Shown piece after piece: positions 16,066-25,308 of a stretch of 64,000 bases of DNA. Both the position numbers and the translations under genes were made by a program. The notes below the pieces were generated by a model that searched no databases, was not told the origin of the DNA, and was given only the letters and a program-made list of their open reading frames with translations. How positions within the stretch are numbered: the first letter of the stretch is position 1; each line of letters starts with the position of its first letter. This stretch comes from Herminiimonas contaminans. Its GTDB lineage: Bacteria; Pseudomonadota; Gammaproteobacteria; Burkholderiales; Burkholderiaceae_D. The DNA is taken from assembly GCF_015645465.1 (NCBI RefSeq), contig NZ_JADOEL010000004.1:1-64000 (forward strand), written 5' to 3'.

Positions 16066-16980
16066 TTATTTTCCGCCCCATACTGTGCCTGCCAGATTGG
16101 TAACCGGTACGCCTACTGCGTTGCCGTATTCAGTCCACGAGCCATCGTAGTTACGGACGTCGTAGCCGAGCAGTTTTTTCAGCGCGAACCAGGTGTGGCT
16201 GGAGCGCTCACCGATACGGCAGTAGGTGATGACTGGTTTGCTGCCATCGATGCCAGCTGCAGCATAGATTTTTTTCAGTTCATCGACCGATTTGAAAGTG
16301 CCGTCAGCCGCAACTGCCTGACCCCATGGCACGTTGGCTGCGCCAGGGATATGACCAGCGCGGATAGCGAGTTCCTGTACACCGGCAGGTGCGAAGACCT
16401 TGCCGCTGTATTCATCCGCCGAACGGATATCGACTAGCGCGACATTGCTTTTCTTTTCAGCTGATGCAACCACGTCGCTCAGGCGTGCGCGCAGTGCAGG
16501 ATTCGCTGCGCTGATTTTGATATTGCCAGCAGCAGGTACTTTGGTCACGGAGGCCAATGGACGATTTTCTGTTTCCCATTTCTTGCGGCCGCCATCCAGC
16601 AGTTTGACGTCCTTGACGCCATAGATGTCGAATACCCATGCGCCCCATGCCGCGAACCAGTTGTTGGTGTCACCGTAGAGGACGATGGTGCTGTCACTAT
16701 TGACGCCTGCGTTACGCAGCAATTTTTCAAAGTTTTGCTGGCTGGCGATGTCGCGACGTACTGTATCAACCAGGTCGGTATGCCACGAAAAATTCACCGC
16801 GCCAGGAATGTGCGCACGCTCGAATACGCCCGGATTGACGCTGACTTCGATCAGGCGCAATTTAGGGTTGTTGATGTTCTTTTCCAGCCAGTCGGTGCTG
16901 ACCAGGAAGTCGCTCGGTGCGGCATGTGCGCTACCAAGCAACAGGCTGCCTGCGATCAGCAGGGACTTGATGATCTTCAT
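16066..16980 (-). CDS. Exported thiosulfate sulfurtransferase (rhodanese)
   Basis: The enzyme moves sulfane sulfur from thiosulfate or mercaptopyruvate to an acceptor through a cysteine persulfide. The 304-residue precursor has a clear signal peptide (MKIIKSLLIAGSLLLGSAHA, then APSDF) and two rhodanese domains. The second domain carries the active-site loop CRIGERS with C254. The six-residue loop beginning CR fits a thiosulfate sulfurtransferase. A periplasmic location next to a thiosulfate permease suggests it handles thiosulfate before uptake. It is the first gene of the two-gene unit. The 500-base upstream region contains a structured repeat. Confidence 0.9.
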   Translation of the reverse strand: MKIIKSLLIAGSLLLGSAHAAPSDFLVSTDWLEKNINNPKLRLIEVSVNPGVFERAHIPGAVNFSWHTDLVDTVRRDIASQQNFEKLLRNAGVNSDSTIVLYGDTNNWFAAWGAWVFDIYGVKDVKLLDGGRKKWETENRPLASVTKVPAAGNIKISAANPALRARLSDVVASAEKKSNVALVDIRSADEYSGKVFAPAGVQELAIRAGHIPGAANVPWGQAVAADGTFKSVDELKKIYAAAGIDGSKPVITYCRIGERSSHTWFALKKLLGYDVRNYDGSWTEYGNAVGVPVTNLAGTVWGGK

Positions 16981-17481
16981 TTTGATTCTCCTCGGTTTGT
17001 TAAGAAAGCGTTACGTGGTCACATTACCGAAGAGATTGCTGACGAACAACGAAGCTTTTTCAATATCGTTATTCAGAAAATGCATGTGGAGGAACGGGTG
17101 TTAAATACCTTGTTGCTTAGCTAGTTAAGATAGCTAATGCCATACGTATTACTCTTGCGCGTGCGGTGCGTCGTGATGGTGATTTTTCTTCGTGGAGAAG
17201 TGGGTTGCCGGGGGTGGCCCGGCGGCCACTCACTTTTCTTGCTTCGCCAAGAAAAGTAAGCAAAAGAAGGCGACCACGGCGCCGCTGCTCCTGCGGGGTC
17301 CCCGTTTGTGCAGGACAAAAAATGGGAAGTGGACGAAACTCGCTGCGCTAACGCTACGCTCAGACAACGTCCACTTCTTTTTCCATTTTCTGTCCCGCAC
17401 AAACGGCATCGTCACAGTGGATAAGGTCTACAGCCTCTTTGCTTTTTCCTCAACAAGAAGTGCATCAGCCGCACTATGTAC
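16981..17481. other. Gene-free region between rhodanese and CysB-type genes
   Basis: The first 200 bases should hold the promoter of the minus-strand sulfurtransferase-permease unit. The remainder (about 17185-17410) is a structured repeat described separately. Short open frames in both directions across the repeat translate strings such as SKQKKATTAPLLLRG. I recognise these as the kind of spurious peptide annotated from this repeat in many beta- and gammaproteobacteria. No real gene is supported. Confidence 0.65.
17185..17410. repeat. Structured intergenic repeat (nested inverted repeats)
   Basis: Two hairpin modules are visible. The first is ACTTTTCTTG (17232-17241) pairing with CAAGAAAAGT (17248-17257). 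The second is a long interrupted palindrome: GTTTGTGC (17304-17311) with GCACAAAC (17397-17404), and inside it GAAGTGGACG (17326-17335) with CGTCCACTTC (17368-17377), with A-rich and T-rich stretches also matching. The architecture resembles a REP/BIME-type non-autonomous element. That it is dispersed in the genome is expected from experience with related genomes but cannot be shown here. Confidence 0.7.
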
Positions 17482-18396
17482 TTAAGCGCTTTTCAGATCT
17501 TCCAGCCGAAGATTAGGCGCGAACGTTTCCAGGAAGCGATAGGCGAACGACGGCAGGAACGTTCCATTGCGTACCGCAACCAAGGTGGTGCAGGAACCAA
17601 ATAATGTGCCCTCTGTTTCCAGTACAGTCAGTCCGCTTTTCTCTATCCCATCCAGCGCCATCTCGGCCACGATGCCGACACCGAGGCCGCGTTCGACGTA
17701 GGTCTTGATGACATCGGCATCCATCGCCGTCAGACGGAAGTCCGGTACCAGCCCGGCCTGGCTGAATGCTGCATCCACGCACTTGCGTCCGGTGAATTGC
17801 GGGTTGTAGGTGATGAGCGGATATTCGGCGATGTCTGCCAGCGTCACGGGTGTCTTCTTCACCAGCGGGTGATCCTGCGGCACGATGACCTGGTGGTTCC
17901 ATGAGAAGCATGGATAAGCCAGGATGTCAGGTGATTGATCGAGTACTTCGCTGGCGATGCCTATGTCTGCTTCGCCATTGCTGATCATCGCAGCGACCTG
18001 ATTTGGTGTGCCTTGATGCAGTTCGAGTTTGACTTTGGGGAATTCGTTGTTGAATTGCTCGACCACGCGTGGCAGCGTGTAGCGGGCCTGGGTATGGGTG
18101 GCGGCGATGATGAGCTGGCCTGTATCTACGCCTGAGTACTGGCTGGCATAGCGCCGCAGGTTTTCTGTTTCCAGCAGGATGCGCTTGACGATTTCCACTG
18201 CGCCGTCGCCAGCACGGGTAACCGATGTGAGTCGCTTGCCGGAGCGTACGAAGAGGTCTATACCCAGTTCATCTTCCAGATCCTTGATCTGTTTGCTCAC
18301 GCCGGATTGCGATGTATAGAGGACGGCAGCAACTTCGGTGAGATTGAGATTGTTGCGTATCGCTTCGCGTACGAATCGTAATTGCTGAAAATTCAT
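17482..18396 (-). CDS. cysB: CysB-type LysR-family regulator of sulfur assimilation
   Basis: CysB/Cbl proteins activate sulfate-starvation genes when N-acetylserine or related signals are present. The 304-residue protein starts with the typical MNFQQLRFVREAIRNNLNLT and the helix-turn-helix containing LYTSQSGVSKQIKDLEDELG. A LysR substrate-binding domain follows from about residue 90. Its family and its position between thiosulfate genes and the organosulfur operon suggest it controls both flanks. It may be the main CysB or a Cbl-like paralog; sequence alone does not settle this. It is transcribed away from the organosulfur operon across a 669-base gap. Confidence 0.85.
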   Translation of the reverse strand: MNFQQLRFVREAIRNNLNLTEVAAVLYTSQSGVSKQIKDLEDELGIDLFVRSGKRLTSVTRAGDGAVEIVKRILLETENLRRYASQYSGVDTGQLIIAATHTQARYTLPRVVEQFNNEFPKVKLELHQGTPNQVAAMISNGEADIGIASEVLDQSPDILAYPCFSWNHQVIVPQDHPLVKKTPVTLADIAEYPLITYNPQFTGRKCVDAAFSQAGLVPDFRLTAMDADVIKTYVERGLGVGIVAEMALDGIEKSGLTVLETEGTLFGSCTTLVAVRNGTFLPSFAYRFLETFAPNLRLEDLKSA

Positions 18397-19065
18397 GGAC
18401 TCTTTCCCTGTTAATACTGATCGCTTCCCTGCTCTGAACGAGATGCAAGGATGTGCTTTTTATTTTTTGCTGCTGTGGTCGGTAATTTATTTGCGGCTGG
18501 CAAGTAACAGATGCCCGAATTTTTAGCATAACGAGCTGGGCCTGATATGCGAACCAATTAAAAATGATTTGAATATTTCTGGCTGCGTTAAAGATATTCA
18601 GTATTTGCATGTAGCCAGCAAATGCGCGCGAACCTTATTGCATCGTCTGAACAGCTATGGATCGTTACCAGCTTGTGCTAATCATAGAAATACCAGGCTG
18701 CGTGTGGCAACGAATTTGTCCGTATATGGATATCTGAAGTTTGTTATGCCTATCCCGCATTTATAAGTACGAAATGCTTCGTTGGGGCGCGCTGAATCGC
18801 CGCTTAAGATGCAGATGCATCCTCCTCCAATACCTCTCATGATTGGATTTAACCCGCACCGCAAGGTCTGCGGGTTTCTTTTTTTATGACGTCAGTAAAC
18901 GTGTTTGCAGATGTGTTCGGAGGATCAAACGATATATCCAAACTTCTGCTAAAGATCGAATTTTTTATTGTTTGTGACGCGGCAGTGAAGGCGGTAACTT
19001 CTCAAAAAAATTAATCGTCTGTGCAGTCCGCATATCGCCAGACAGAGTATCGATAAGGAATGGAA
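18397..19065. other. Divergent regulatory region upstream of the organosulfur operon
   Basis: No protein gene is supported; a 65-codon frame at 18569-18766 looks random. The region must hold the promoter of the CysB-type gene and of the plus-strand operon. It contains possible stem-forming pairs (GAATAT/ATATTC around 18575-18605, GATGCA-GA-TGCATC near 18808-18821) and a plus-strand intrinsic terminator at 18851-18885 with no gene before it. A small RNA or an attenuated leader is therefore likely. Confidence 0.6.
18851..18885 (+). terminator. Orphan intrinsic terminator (small RNA end or attenuator)
   Basis: AACCCGCA (18851-18858) pairs with TGCGGGTT (18869-18876) around CCGCAAGGTC and is followed by TCTTTTTTT. 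It points along the plus strand. The only upstream gene, the CysB-type regulator, is on the other strand, so the terminated transcript must begin within about 450 bases. The terminator lies 180 bases before the next start codon, a spacing common for leader attenuators. Confidence 0.85.
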
Positions 19066-20451
19066 ATGGCATCGCCACCGCGTCAAATGAGCATAGGTAT
19101 GAACATCCTCGGCCTGGGAGGGCACGGGGCCGCGTGGCGTTTGGCCGAAGTCCCGAGCAACTCTTTGCTCGGTGTCGAGTACTTCCAGAACATTGCACGT
19201 ATCTCTGAGCGCGGCACGCTGGACGCGATCTTCCTGGCCGATGGCCCGGCACTGAACGGTAACGTCGCGACCAATCCGGTCGGTGGTCTCGAGCCCACCG
19301 TATTGTTGACAGCAGTTGCACTCGCGACCAAGTACATAGGTGTGATTGCCACCGCCTCCACGACTTACAACGACCCCTACAATCTGGCGCGCCGTATCGC
19401 TTCGCTGGATCACATCAGCGGCGGTCGTGCTGCATGGAATGTGGTGACCACCGCCGGTGACATCGCTGCACAGAATTTTGGATTGACCGGCGCACCCTTG
19501 CACCAGGATCGTTATGGCCGTGCAGCGGAGTTTCTCGATATCGCCATCAAGCTGTGGGATAGCTGGGAAGACGACGCGGTCATCAACGATTGGAAGAACG
19601 GTGTATTCGCTGATGCGAAAAAGGTACATACGATAGATCACGCAGGCGAACACTTCTCGGTACGCGGCCCGTTGAATGTACGACGTACACCACAAGGACG
19701 TCCGGTACTGGTACAAGCGGGTTCGTCGGAAGGCGGCAAATCGGTCGGTTCACGCTATGCCGATGCGATCTTCACCACTCAAACCACATTGGAAGATGGG
19801 CAAGCTTTTTATGCAGAGATGCGCAATCGCGCACGCGCATGGGGCCGCGATCCTGATTCCCTGAAGATCATGCCTGGTTTGTCCACCGTGATCGGCAGCA
19901 CCGAAGCGGAAGCACATGCGCGTTGCGATGAGCTCGATAGCTATCAGGGTGAGCTGGGTCTGGCCGGGCAAATCGCCGCGCGTATCGGCATTGCTGTCTC
20001 TGATCTCGATCTAGATGCGCCGTTGCCGTGGGATCGCATCATCGATGTGCGCGCAGCACAACGGGATGCAAATACCCGTGCGCTGGGTGGCGGTTCACAC
20101 GGATTCTTTGAGGCGCAGATCAATCTGGCACGACGTGAAAACCTGACCGTACGCCAGTTATCCAAACGCATACGCAGCGGCCATCGTCTCGCAGTCGGCA
20201 CGCCTGAGCAAATCGCCGATACTCTGGAAGAGTGGTTTAAATCCGGCGCGGCAGACGGCTTCAACATCATGCCGGACATGTTCCCATCCGGCGCTGAAAT
20301 CTTTGTCGATGAAGTAGTACCTCTCTTGCGTCGACGCGGCATCTTCCGTACCGAATACACCGGTACCACCTTGCGCCATCACCTCGGTCTGTCCCGCCCA
20401 AAAAGCCAATACGAAGACGAAGAGGACTGTGAGCGCCTGCTCGCCGTCTGA
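19066..20451 (+). CDS. LLM-class flavin monooxygenase, NtaA/SnaA/DszA family (second copy)
   Basis: This 461-residue FMNH2-dependent monooxygenase is of the same branch as the copy at 7119. It shows MNILGLGGHGAAWRL, LDAIFLADGPALNGN, LDHISGGRAAWNVVTTAG and VLVQAGSSEGGKSVGSRYADA. It opens the operon that also encodes the ABC importer, two TonB-dependent receptors and the DszC-like enzyme. It should oxidise the imported compound in the cytoplasm using FMNH2 from an external reductase. ATG 19066 is preferred over ATG 19060 because AAGGA at 19055-19059 abuts the latter. Dialkyl sulfone, sulfonate or aminocarboxylate substrates are all possible. Confidence 0.9.
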   Translation: MASPPRQMSIGMNILGLGGHGAAWRLAEVPSNSLLGVEYFQNIARISERGTLDAIFLADGPALNGNVATNPVGGLEPTVLLTAVALATKYIGVIATASTTYNDPYNLARRIASLDHISGGRAAWNVVTTAGDIAAQNFGLTGAPLHQDRYGRAAEFLDIAIKLWDSWEDDAVINDWKNGVFADAKKVHTIDHAGEHFSVRGPLNVRRTPQGRPVLVQAGSSEGGKSVGSRYADAIFTTQTTLEDGQAFYAEMRNRARAWGRDPDSLKIMPGLSTVIGSTEAEAHARCDELDSYQGELGLAGQIAARIGIAVSDLDLDAPLPWDRIIDVRAAQRDANTRALGGGSHGFFEAQINLARRENLTVRQLSKRIRSGHRLAVGTPEQIADTLEEWFKSGAADGFNIMPDMFPSGAEIFVDEVVPLLRRRGIFRTEYTGTTLRHHLGLSRPKSQYEDEEDCERLLAV

Positions 20452-20532
20452 CATTTTTTGTCGCATGCAAGTGCATGCAGCCACTCCTAATCACTTACCG
20501 CTATTTAATTCAGCCATCGAGGTTTACTTGCA

Positions 20533-21444
20533 ATGAGTACTGGATCAACCGTTCAACTGGAAGCGCCTGACTTCGGCGCTACGCTGGCACCGTCGGCTGC
20601 GCCCACCGCGCGATTCCCGCTACGCCTGGCCGACTGGCGTCAGCTGCGTCCGGGTCTGGTACTGGCTGCATTGTTCGTGCTGTTTCTGATTGTGGCGGCG
20701 CTGCATCCTTCGTTGCTGACATTGAATGACCCGCTTGCAGCCTCTGCGCGCGAAGCTTTCCGCGCCCCCAGCGCTGCGCATTGGCTGGGTACAGATGAGA
20801 ACGGACGCGATGTCTGGACCCGCCTGATCTACGGCGTACAACCTTCATTGCTGATGGGTTTGGCTGCCACCGCCATTGGCCTGAGCATAGGTATCGCAGT
20901 TGGCCTGTTCGCCGGGCTGGGTCATCGCATTGTCGATAACTTCCTGATGCGCCTGATCGATGTGTTGCTGGCATTCCCTGATTTGTTGCTGGCGCTGGTG
21001 ATTATTACTTTCTGGGGCCAGGGCCTGGTCAATGCAGTTATCGCAGTAGGTGTGGCCAGCGTGCCACGCTACGCCCGCATGGTCCGTGCACAAACACATA
21101 TCGTCCGTAATGCGCAATATGTGGAGGCTGCAGTCACATTGGGTTTGCGTCGCTCGACTGTGATCTTCCGTCACGTTTTACCGAATGCGATCAAACCTAT
21201 TTTGATCCTCGCGACCATAGGCATAGGCGGCAAGATTGCAGCTGGTGCTGCGCTGAGCTTCCTCGGCTTCGGTGCGCCACCACCTTCACCGGAATGGGGC
21301 TCGATGTTGTCGGTTGGTCGCAACTTCCTGTCGAATGCATGGTGGCTGGTTGCGGCTCCCGGCGTTGCAGTTACCTTGACGGTGGTATCGATCACTGCGC
21401 TGGGACGTGAATTATTGCTGCGCAGCGAAGGCAAGCGCGCATGA
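20533..21444 (+). CDS. Dpp/Opp-type ABC importer permease (DppC-like)
   Basis: The 303-residue protein is an inner-membrane permease of the peptide/nickel uptake family. It has a hydrophobic N-terminal helix, the HWLGTDENGRDVWTRLIYG segment that is diagnostic for the DppC/OppC half, and five further helices. The coupling-helix EAA loop reads AAVTLGLRRSTVIFRHVLPN. Its DppB-type partner is not adjacent but lies 8 kb downstream at 29466. The ATPase gene overlaps its end by four bases. The imported compound is unknown; such importers also carry opines, glutathione and metal chelates. Confidence 0.9.
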   Translation: MSTGSTVQLEAPDFGATLAPSAAPTARFPLRLADWRQLRPGLVLAALFVLFLIVAALHPSLLTLNDPLAASAREAFRAPSAAHWLGTDENGRDVWTRLIYGVQPSLLMGLAATAIGLSIGIAVGLFAGLGHRIVDNFLMRLIDVLLAFPDLLLALVIITFWGQGLVNAVIAVGVASVPRYARMVRAQTHIVRNAQYVEAAVTLGLRRSTVIFRHVLPNAIKPILILATIGIGGKIAAGAALSFLGFGAPPPSPEWGSMLSVGRNFLSNAWWLVAAPGVAVTLTVVSITALGRELLLRSEGKRA

Positions 21445-23180
21445 CCAGCCAGCTGGAAAACGGACGTCGACCTTTGGTCGAAGTGGAGAATCTGCATGTC
21501 CAGTTTGGTCTTGGTGGTCCCGCTGTCATCAAAGGTATTTCATTTGCCTTGCATCGTGGCGAATGCCTGGCGCTGGTCGGTGAGTCCGGCTCCGGCAAGA
21601 GCGTGACTTCGCGCACACTGGTTGGTCTGACCGGCCATCGCAGTACCTTGCAGGCAGATCGCCTGAGCTTTGATGGCGATGATCTGCGCAAGTTTAATGA
21701 ACGCACCTGGCGCGATATACGCGGCCGTCGTATCGGCTTCGTGATGCAGGATGCACTTGGTTCTTTAGATCCGCTGCGCACAGTCGGTGCCGAAGTGGCT
21801 GAACCACTCAAGCTGCATGGCAAGTGGACCAGACAGGAGCGCGATGAAAAGGTAATCGCCTTGCTCCGCTCAGTCGGCATTCCTGAACCTGAATCCCGTT
21901 TGCTGCAATATCCGCATCAACTCTCTGGCGGCTTGCGCCAGCGCGCACTGATTGCTTCTGCAATTGCGTGCAATCCTGAACTCCTGATTGCCGACGAACC
22001 GACTACTGCACTGGATGCAGCGGTACAGGCACAGGTGCTGGATCTGCTGGAATCCTTGCGCACACCGGATAAAGCGATGCTGGTGGTGAGCCATGATTTT
22101 GCCGTGGTGTCACGACTGGCAGACCGCGTGGCGGTGATGTGGCATGGTGAAATCGTGGAGCAGGGGCCGCTCGATGCGATCCTGCATGATCCGCAACACC
22201 CGTATACAAAATCATTGTTGTCCGCCGTCTCATCGGTACAGCAACGCGGCCCGGCGCGACAGAAGATAGCGGTGGCCGATGACGGCCATCTGGCTACCTT
22301 GCCGACCGAACTGCCACCGGGCGTGATCAATACCAATCCGATCGCGGTAGAGGTGAATAACCTGACCAAGGTATTCTTCGCACCGGATGGCTCACGTCGC
22401 GTTGCGGTATCCGAGGTGTCGTTTGCCTTGCGCAAGGGTGAGACCGTCGGCATCGTCGGTGAATCCGGCTCCGGCAAGACCACACTGACGCGCATGGTAC
22501 TCGGGCTAGAAACGCCTAATGTCGGCAATGTCCGTCTGCGTGATCAGATCTGGAGTGAACTCAGCGACGCGCAACAACGCGCAGAACGCAAACGCATACA
22601 AGTGGTGTTCCAGGACCCGCTCAGCTCATTCGACCCACGCTACACGGTGGAGCGCGTGTTGTTTGAAGCGCTCGGTGTAGCTGGCTATACCAATGTGGCG
22701 GAGACACGTGCACGCGCGATAGAACTGCTGCAGCTGGTACGTCTCGATCCAAGCTTCCTGCAACGCCGTCCTATCGAACTATCCGGTGGTCAGCGTCAGC
22801 GCATAGCGATAGCCCGTGCGCTGGCACCTGAACCGGAAGTGCTGATTTGCGATGAGCCCGTCTCTGCACTCGATGTGTCGGTGCAGGCACAAATCCTTGA
22901 TTTGCTGATCGACCTGAAAGATCGCCTCGGCCTGTCCTGTCTCTTCATCTCACATGACCTCGGCGTCATCTACCGCGTCAGCGATCGCATCCTGGTGATG
23001 AAAGATGGTGTGGTGGTCGAATCTGGCGGCGTCCGTGAGGTATTTGAAAATCCGCAGCACGTTTATACGCAGACGTTGCTGAGTGCCATCCCGCAACTGG
23101 GACAAAGAAAACGCGTAGCTGAGTCAACTGATATCGGGAGTAGGGAAAGTGAAAAAGAAGGTGAGCTGGATGCAGCGTAA
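21441..23180 (+). CDS. Fused double ATPase of the Dpp/Opp-type importer (DppD-DppF-like)
   Basis: The 579-residue protein joins two ABC ATPase domains that are often separate genes. Domain 1 (about 8-255) has Walker A GESGSGKSV, signature LSGGLRQRAL and Walker B LLIADEPTTALD. Domain 2 (about 295-550) has GESGSGKTT, LSGGQRQRIA and VLICDEPVSALD. Both sites look competent. GsiA and YejF are known fusions of this kind. It overlaps the permease by ATGA. Its 3' end overlaps the receptor gene's GTG start by 32 bases, unusual for two unrelated gene products and a sign of tight coupling. Confidence 0.92.
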   Translation: MTSQLENGRRPLVEVENLHVQFGLGGPAVIKGISFALHRGECLALVGESGSGKSVTSRTLVGLTGHRSTLQADRLSFDGDDLRKFNERTWRDIRGRRIGFVMQDALGSLDPLRTVGAEVAEPLKLHGKWTRQERDEKVIALLRSVGIPEPESRLLQYPHQLSGGLRQRALIASAIACNPELLIADEPTTALDAAVQAQVLDLLESLRTPDKAMLVVSHDFAVVSRLADRVAVMWHGEIVEQGPLDAILHDPQHPYTKSLLSAVSSVQQRGPARQKIAVADDGHLATLPTELPPGVINTNPIAVEVNNLTKVFFAPDGSRRVAVSEVSFALRKGETVGIVGESGSGKTTLTRMVLGLETPNVGNVRLRDQIWSELSDAQQRAERKRIQVVFQDPLSSFDPRYTVERVLFEALGVAGYTNVAETRARAIELLQLVRLDPSFLQRRPIELSGGQRQRIAIARALAPEPEVLICDEPVSALDVSVQAQILDLLIDLKDRLGLSCLFISHDLGVIYRVSDRILVMKDGVVVESGGVREVFENPQHVYTQTLLSAIPQLGQRKRVAESTDIGSRESEKEGELDAA

Positions 23181-25308
23181 TGCCAGGCAAATAAATTCGA
23201 CCGCGATTACACGCGCCACCTTGTTGCGTACGCTCGGCGTCGGTGCTGCATTGTGCCTGTCCGGTGGCATCGCCGGCGCACAGGAAGCTGCACCGCAGGT
23301 AGAGGAAACCGTAGTCATCAAGGCGAAGGCACTAAAGGAAGCGGAAAGGGCGAAGGAACGGCTGAAGAATGTTGCCGGTACCGCCAGTGTCGTGAATAAC
23401 GCTGAAGTCGAACGTGGTCGTGCGCAGAATGCGGAAGATGTACTCGCGTATCAGCCAGGCGTGTTCGCGGCTGCAACCAGTGGTACAGGTGCCAACAAAA
23501 TCTCTATCCGCGGTTCCGGTCTCAATTCCTTTTATCAAGGCTATTCGCTTGGTATCAAATATTTGTTTGATGGCTTGCCTATCACCGGGCCGGGCGGGAC
23601 GCAGGAAGATTTCCTGACGCTGACCGGCGTTGATTACACCGAAATCCTGAATGGTGCGAATGCCTTCGCCTACTCGGCGCTCTCGCTCGGTGGTGCAATC
23701 AACTTTGTCACACATACAGGACGCAGCGCACCAGGGAATTCCATCAGCGTGGAAGCAGGCAGCTTTGGTTATCGCAAATACCAGGCCAGCACCGGTGGTG
23801 TGTCGTCTTCCGGCGATACTGATTACTACCTGCAGTACACGCACAACCAGCGTGACGGTTTCCAGCGTAATAGCCCAAACTCCGGCGAAGACTACATCTT
23901 CAATCTCGGCCATAAATTCAATGATCGTCTGGAAACAAGACTGGTCATCCGCCATCGCGGTGAAGAGCTGCGCAACGGCAGCACATTGACACTGGCGCAA
24001 CTCGAAGCGGATCCGCGCAACAGCACATCAACCGCATCGGCGCGTCGCAAGAAAGGCACGACACTGGTCACCAGCAGGACCACGCTTACGCTGGATGACA
24101 AGTCGAAGCTTGAACTGGGCTTCGCCTATAACGACTATCCGCTGGATAACGGCTGGATCTATTCCGATCAACCGGGCATCTGGCGTTCGAAAGACTTCAC
24201 TACCTCGCTGCGCTATTTGCGTACCGGCGATACCTTGTTTGGCAAGCTCAGCGATACCACGGTCAGCTTCAGCGATACGCGTTTGCTGGATGGTGACGTG
24301 ACCGGTTACAACCAGGTGAATGGCGTGCGCACCAGTGAGCGCCAGTACACCAAGTACAGCGGCTCACGCGACACGGTGCTGTCGGTCAGCAATGCGCTGC
24401 ATCTGAATGAGCAGACCACCTTAAGCAGCGGATTGTCCTTGATTGAAATCGGACGCAATGTACGTATCGAGCGTTCGACCTTGCCAGCCAGCGCTTTGCC
24501 TTTCCCTCGTGCGGTGGAGTATACGGACAGGTCGCTGGCGCCGCGGCTGGGCTTGTTGTATCAGGCGACTCCCACTTTGCAGGTATTCGGTAATGTGTCG
24601 CGCTCGGTGGATCCGCCGGTAACCTGGCAAATGGCGAGTACCGGCGTTTCATACGTCCGTCCTTTGCGACCACAAAAAGCGAATACAGCAGAAATCGGTT
24701 TGCGTGCCAGCAGCGAAAACCACGATGGCAGCGTGACCCTGTATCGCTCCTATGTCAGTGATGAATTGCTCACATCGATTGCCAGTCCGGCGGTCGGTGC
24801 GACCCCCGCATTGGTCGCGAATACCAATGCCAGCAAAACCATACACCAGGGTATAGAAGCAGCGCTGACTTCCAAGTTGTGGAAGAACAATAGCGGTGAT
24901 CGCCTCAGTTATCGCCAGGCGTATACCTTTAACGATTTCTACTATCGCAACGATCAGCGGTACGGCCAGAACGAATTGCCTAGCTTGCCGCGTCATGTGT
25001 ATCAGGGTGAGCTGTTGTTTCAGCAGGCGGGCGGGTTCTATTCAGGTGTGAATGTACGTGCCATGTCCGGTTACTACGTCGACTATGCAAACACCTGGAG
25101 AGCACCATCGGCAGTGATCTGGGGTGCCAAGTTCGGTTACGAAGAGCCGGGCAAGAAATGGAAGGCTTATCTCGATTTTCGCAATATCGGCGACAAGCAT
25201 TATGCCGCCGCAGCGAACACCACGGATAACGCGAGAGGACTGGATACACCCAACTTCTACCCGGGTGACGGCTTCTCCATCTATAGCGGCGTGACCTATC
25301 GCTTCTAA
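23149..25308 (+). CDS. TonB-dependent outer-membrane receptor (first of tandem pair)
   Basis: The 719-residue protein has a signal sequence ending IAGA-QEAA, then a likely TonB box EETVVIKAK, a plug domain (about 65-180, with ISIRGSG and GANAFAYSALSLGGAINF) and a 22-strand barrel ending in YRF. Such receptors import scarce large ligands using TonB energy. Its place inside an operon with monooxygenases and an importer points to uptake of the compound they process rather than iron. The start is uncertain: GTG 23149 overlaps the ATPase gene, while ATG 23170 would nearly remove the overlap and still leave a signal peptide. Confidence 0.9.
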   Translation: MKKKVSWMQRNARQINSTAITRATLLRTLGVGAALCLSGGIAGAQEAAPQVEETVVIKAKALKEAERAKERLKNVAGTASVVNNAEVERGRAQNAEDVLAYQPGVFAAATSGTGANKISIRGSGLNSFYQGYSLGIKYLFDGLPITGPGGTQEDFLTLTGVDYTEILNGANAFAYSALSLGGAINFVTHTGRSAPGNSISVEAGSFGYRKYQASTGGVSSSGDTDYYLQYTHNQRDGFQRNSPNSGEDYIFNLGHKFNDRLETRLVIRHRGEELRNGSTLTLAQLEADPRNSTSTASARRKKGTTLVTSRTTLTLDDKSKLELGFAYNDYPLDNGWIYSDQPGIWRSKDFTTSLRYLRTGDTLFGKLSDTTVSFSDTRLLDGDVTGYNQVNGVRTSERQYTKYSGSRDTVLSVSNALHLNEQTTLSSGLSLIEIGRNVRIERSTLPASALPFPRAVEYTDRSLAPRLGLLYQATPTLQVFGNVSRSVDPPVTWQMASTGVSYVRPLRPQKANTAEIGLRASSENHDGSVTLYRSYVSDELLTSIASPAVGATPALVANTNASKTIHQGIEAALTSKLWKNNSGDRLSYRQAYTFNDFYYRNDQRYGQNELPSLPRHVYQGELLFQQAGGFYSGVNVRAMSGYYVDYANTWRAPSAVIWGAKFGYEEPGKKWKAYLDFRNIGDKHYAAAANTTDNARGLDTPNFYPGDGFSIYSGVTYRF

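Noticed and set aside
17192-17485. 97-codon frame over the intergenic repeat
   Set aside because: Produced by the palindromic repeat; the peptide type is known as a spurious annotation in related genomes.
17482-18396. Iron-type (Fur or FecI/FecR) control of the tandem receptors
   Set aside because: No sigma factor/anti-sigma pair, Fur-like gene or Fur box is near the receptors; the adjoining regulator is of the CysB type.
23149-23180. Frameshift or fusion between the double ATPase and the first receptor
   Set aside because: Both proteins have complete ends: the ATPase has its full second domain and the receptor has its own signal peptide, so this is an ordinary overlap.
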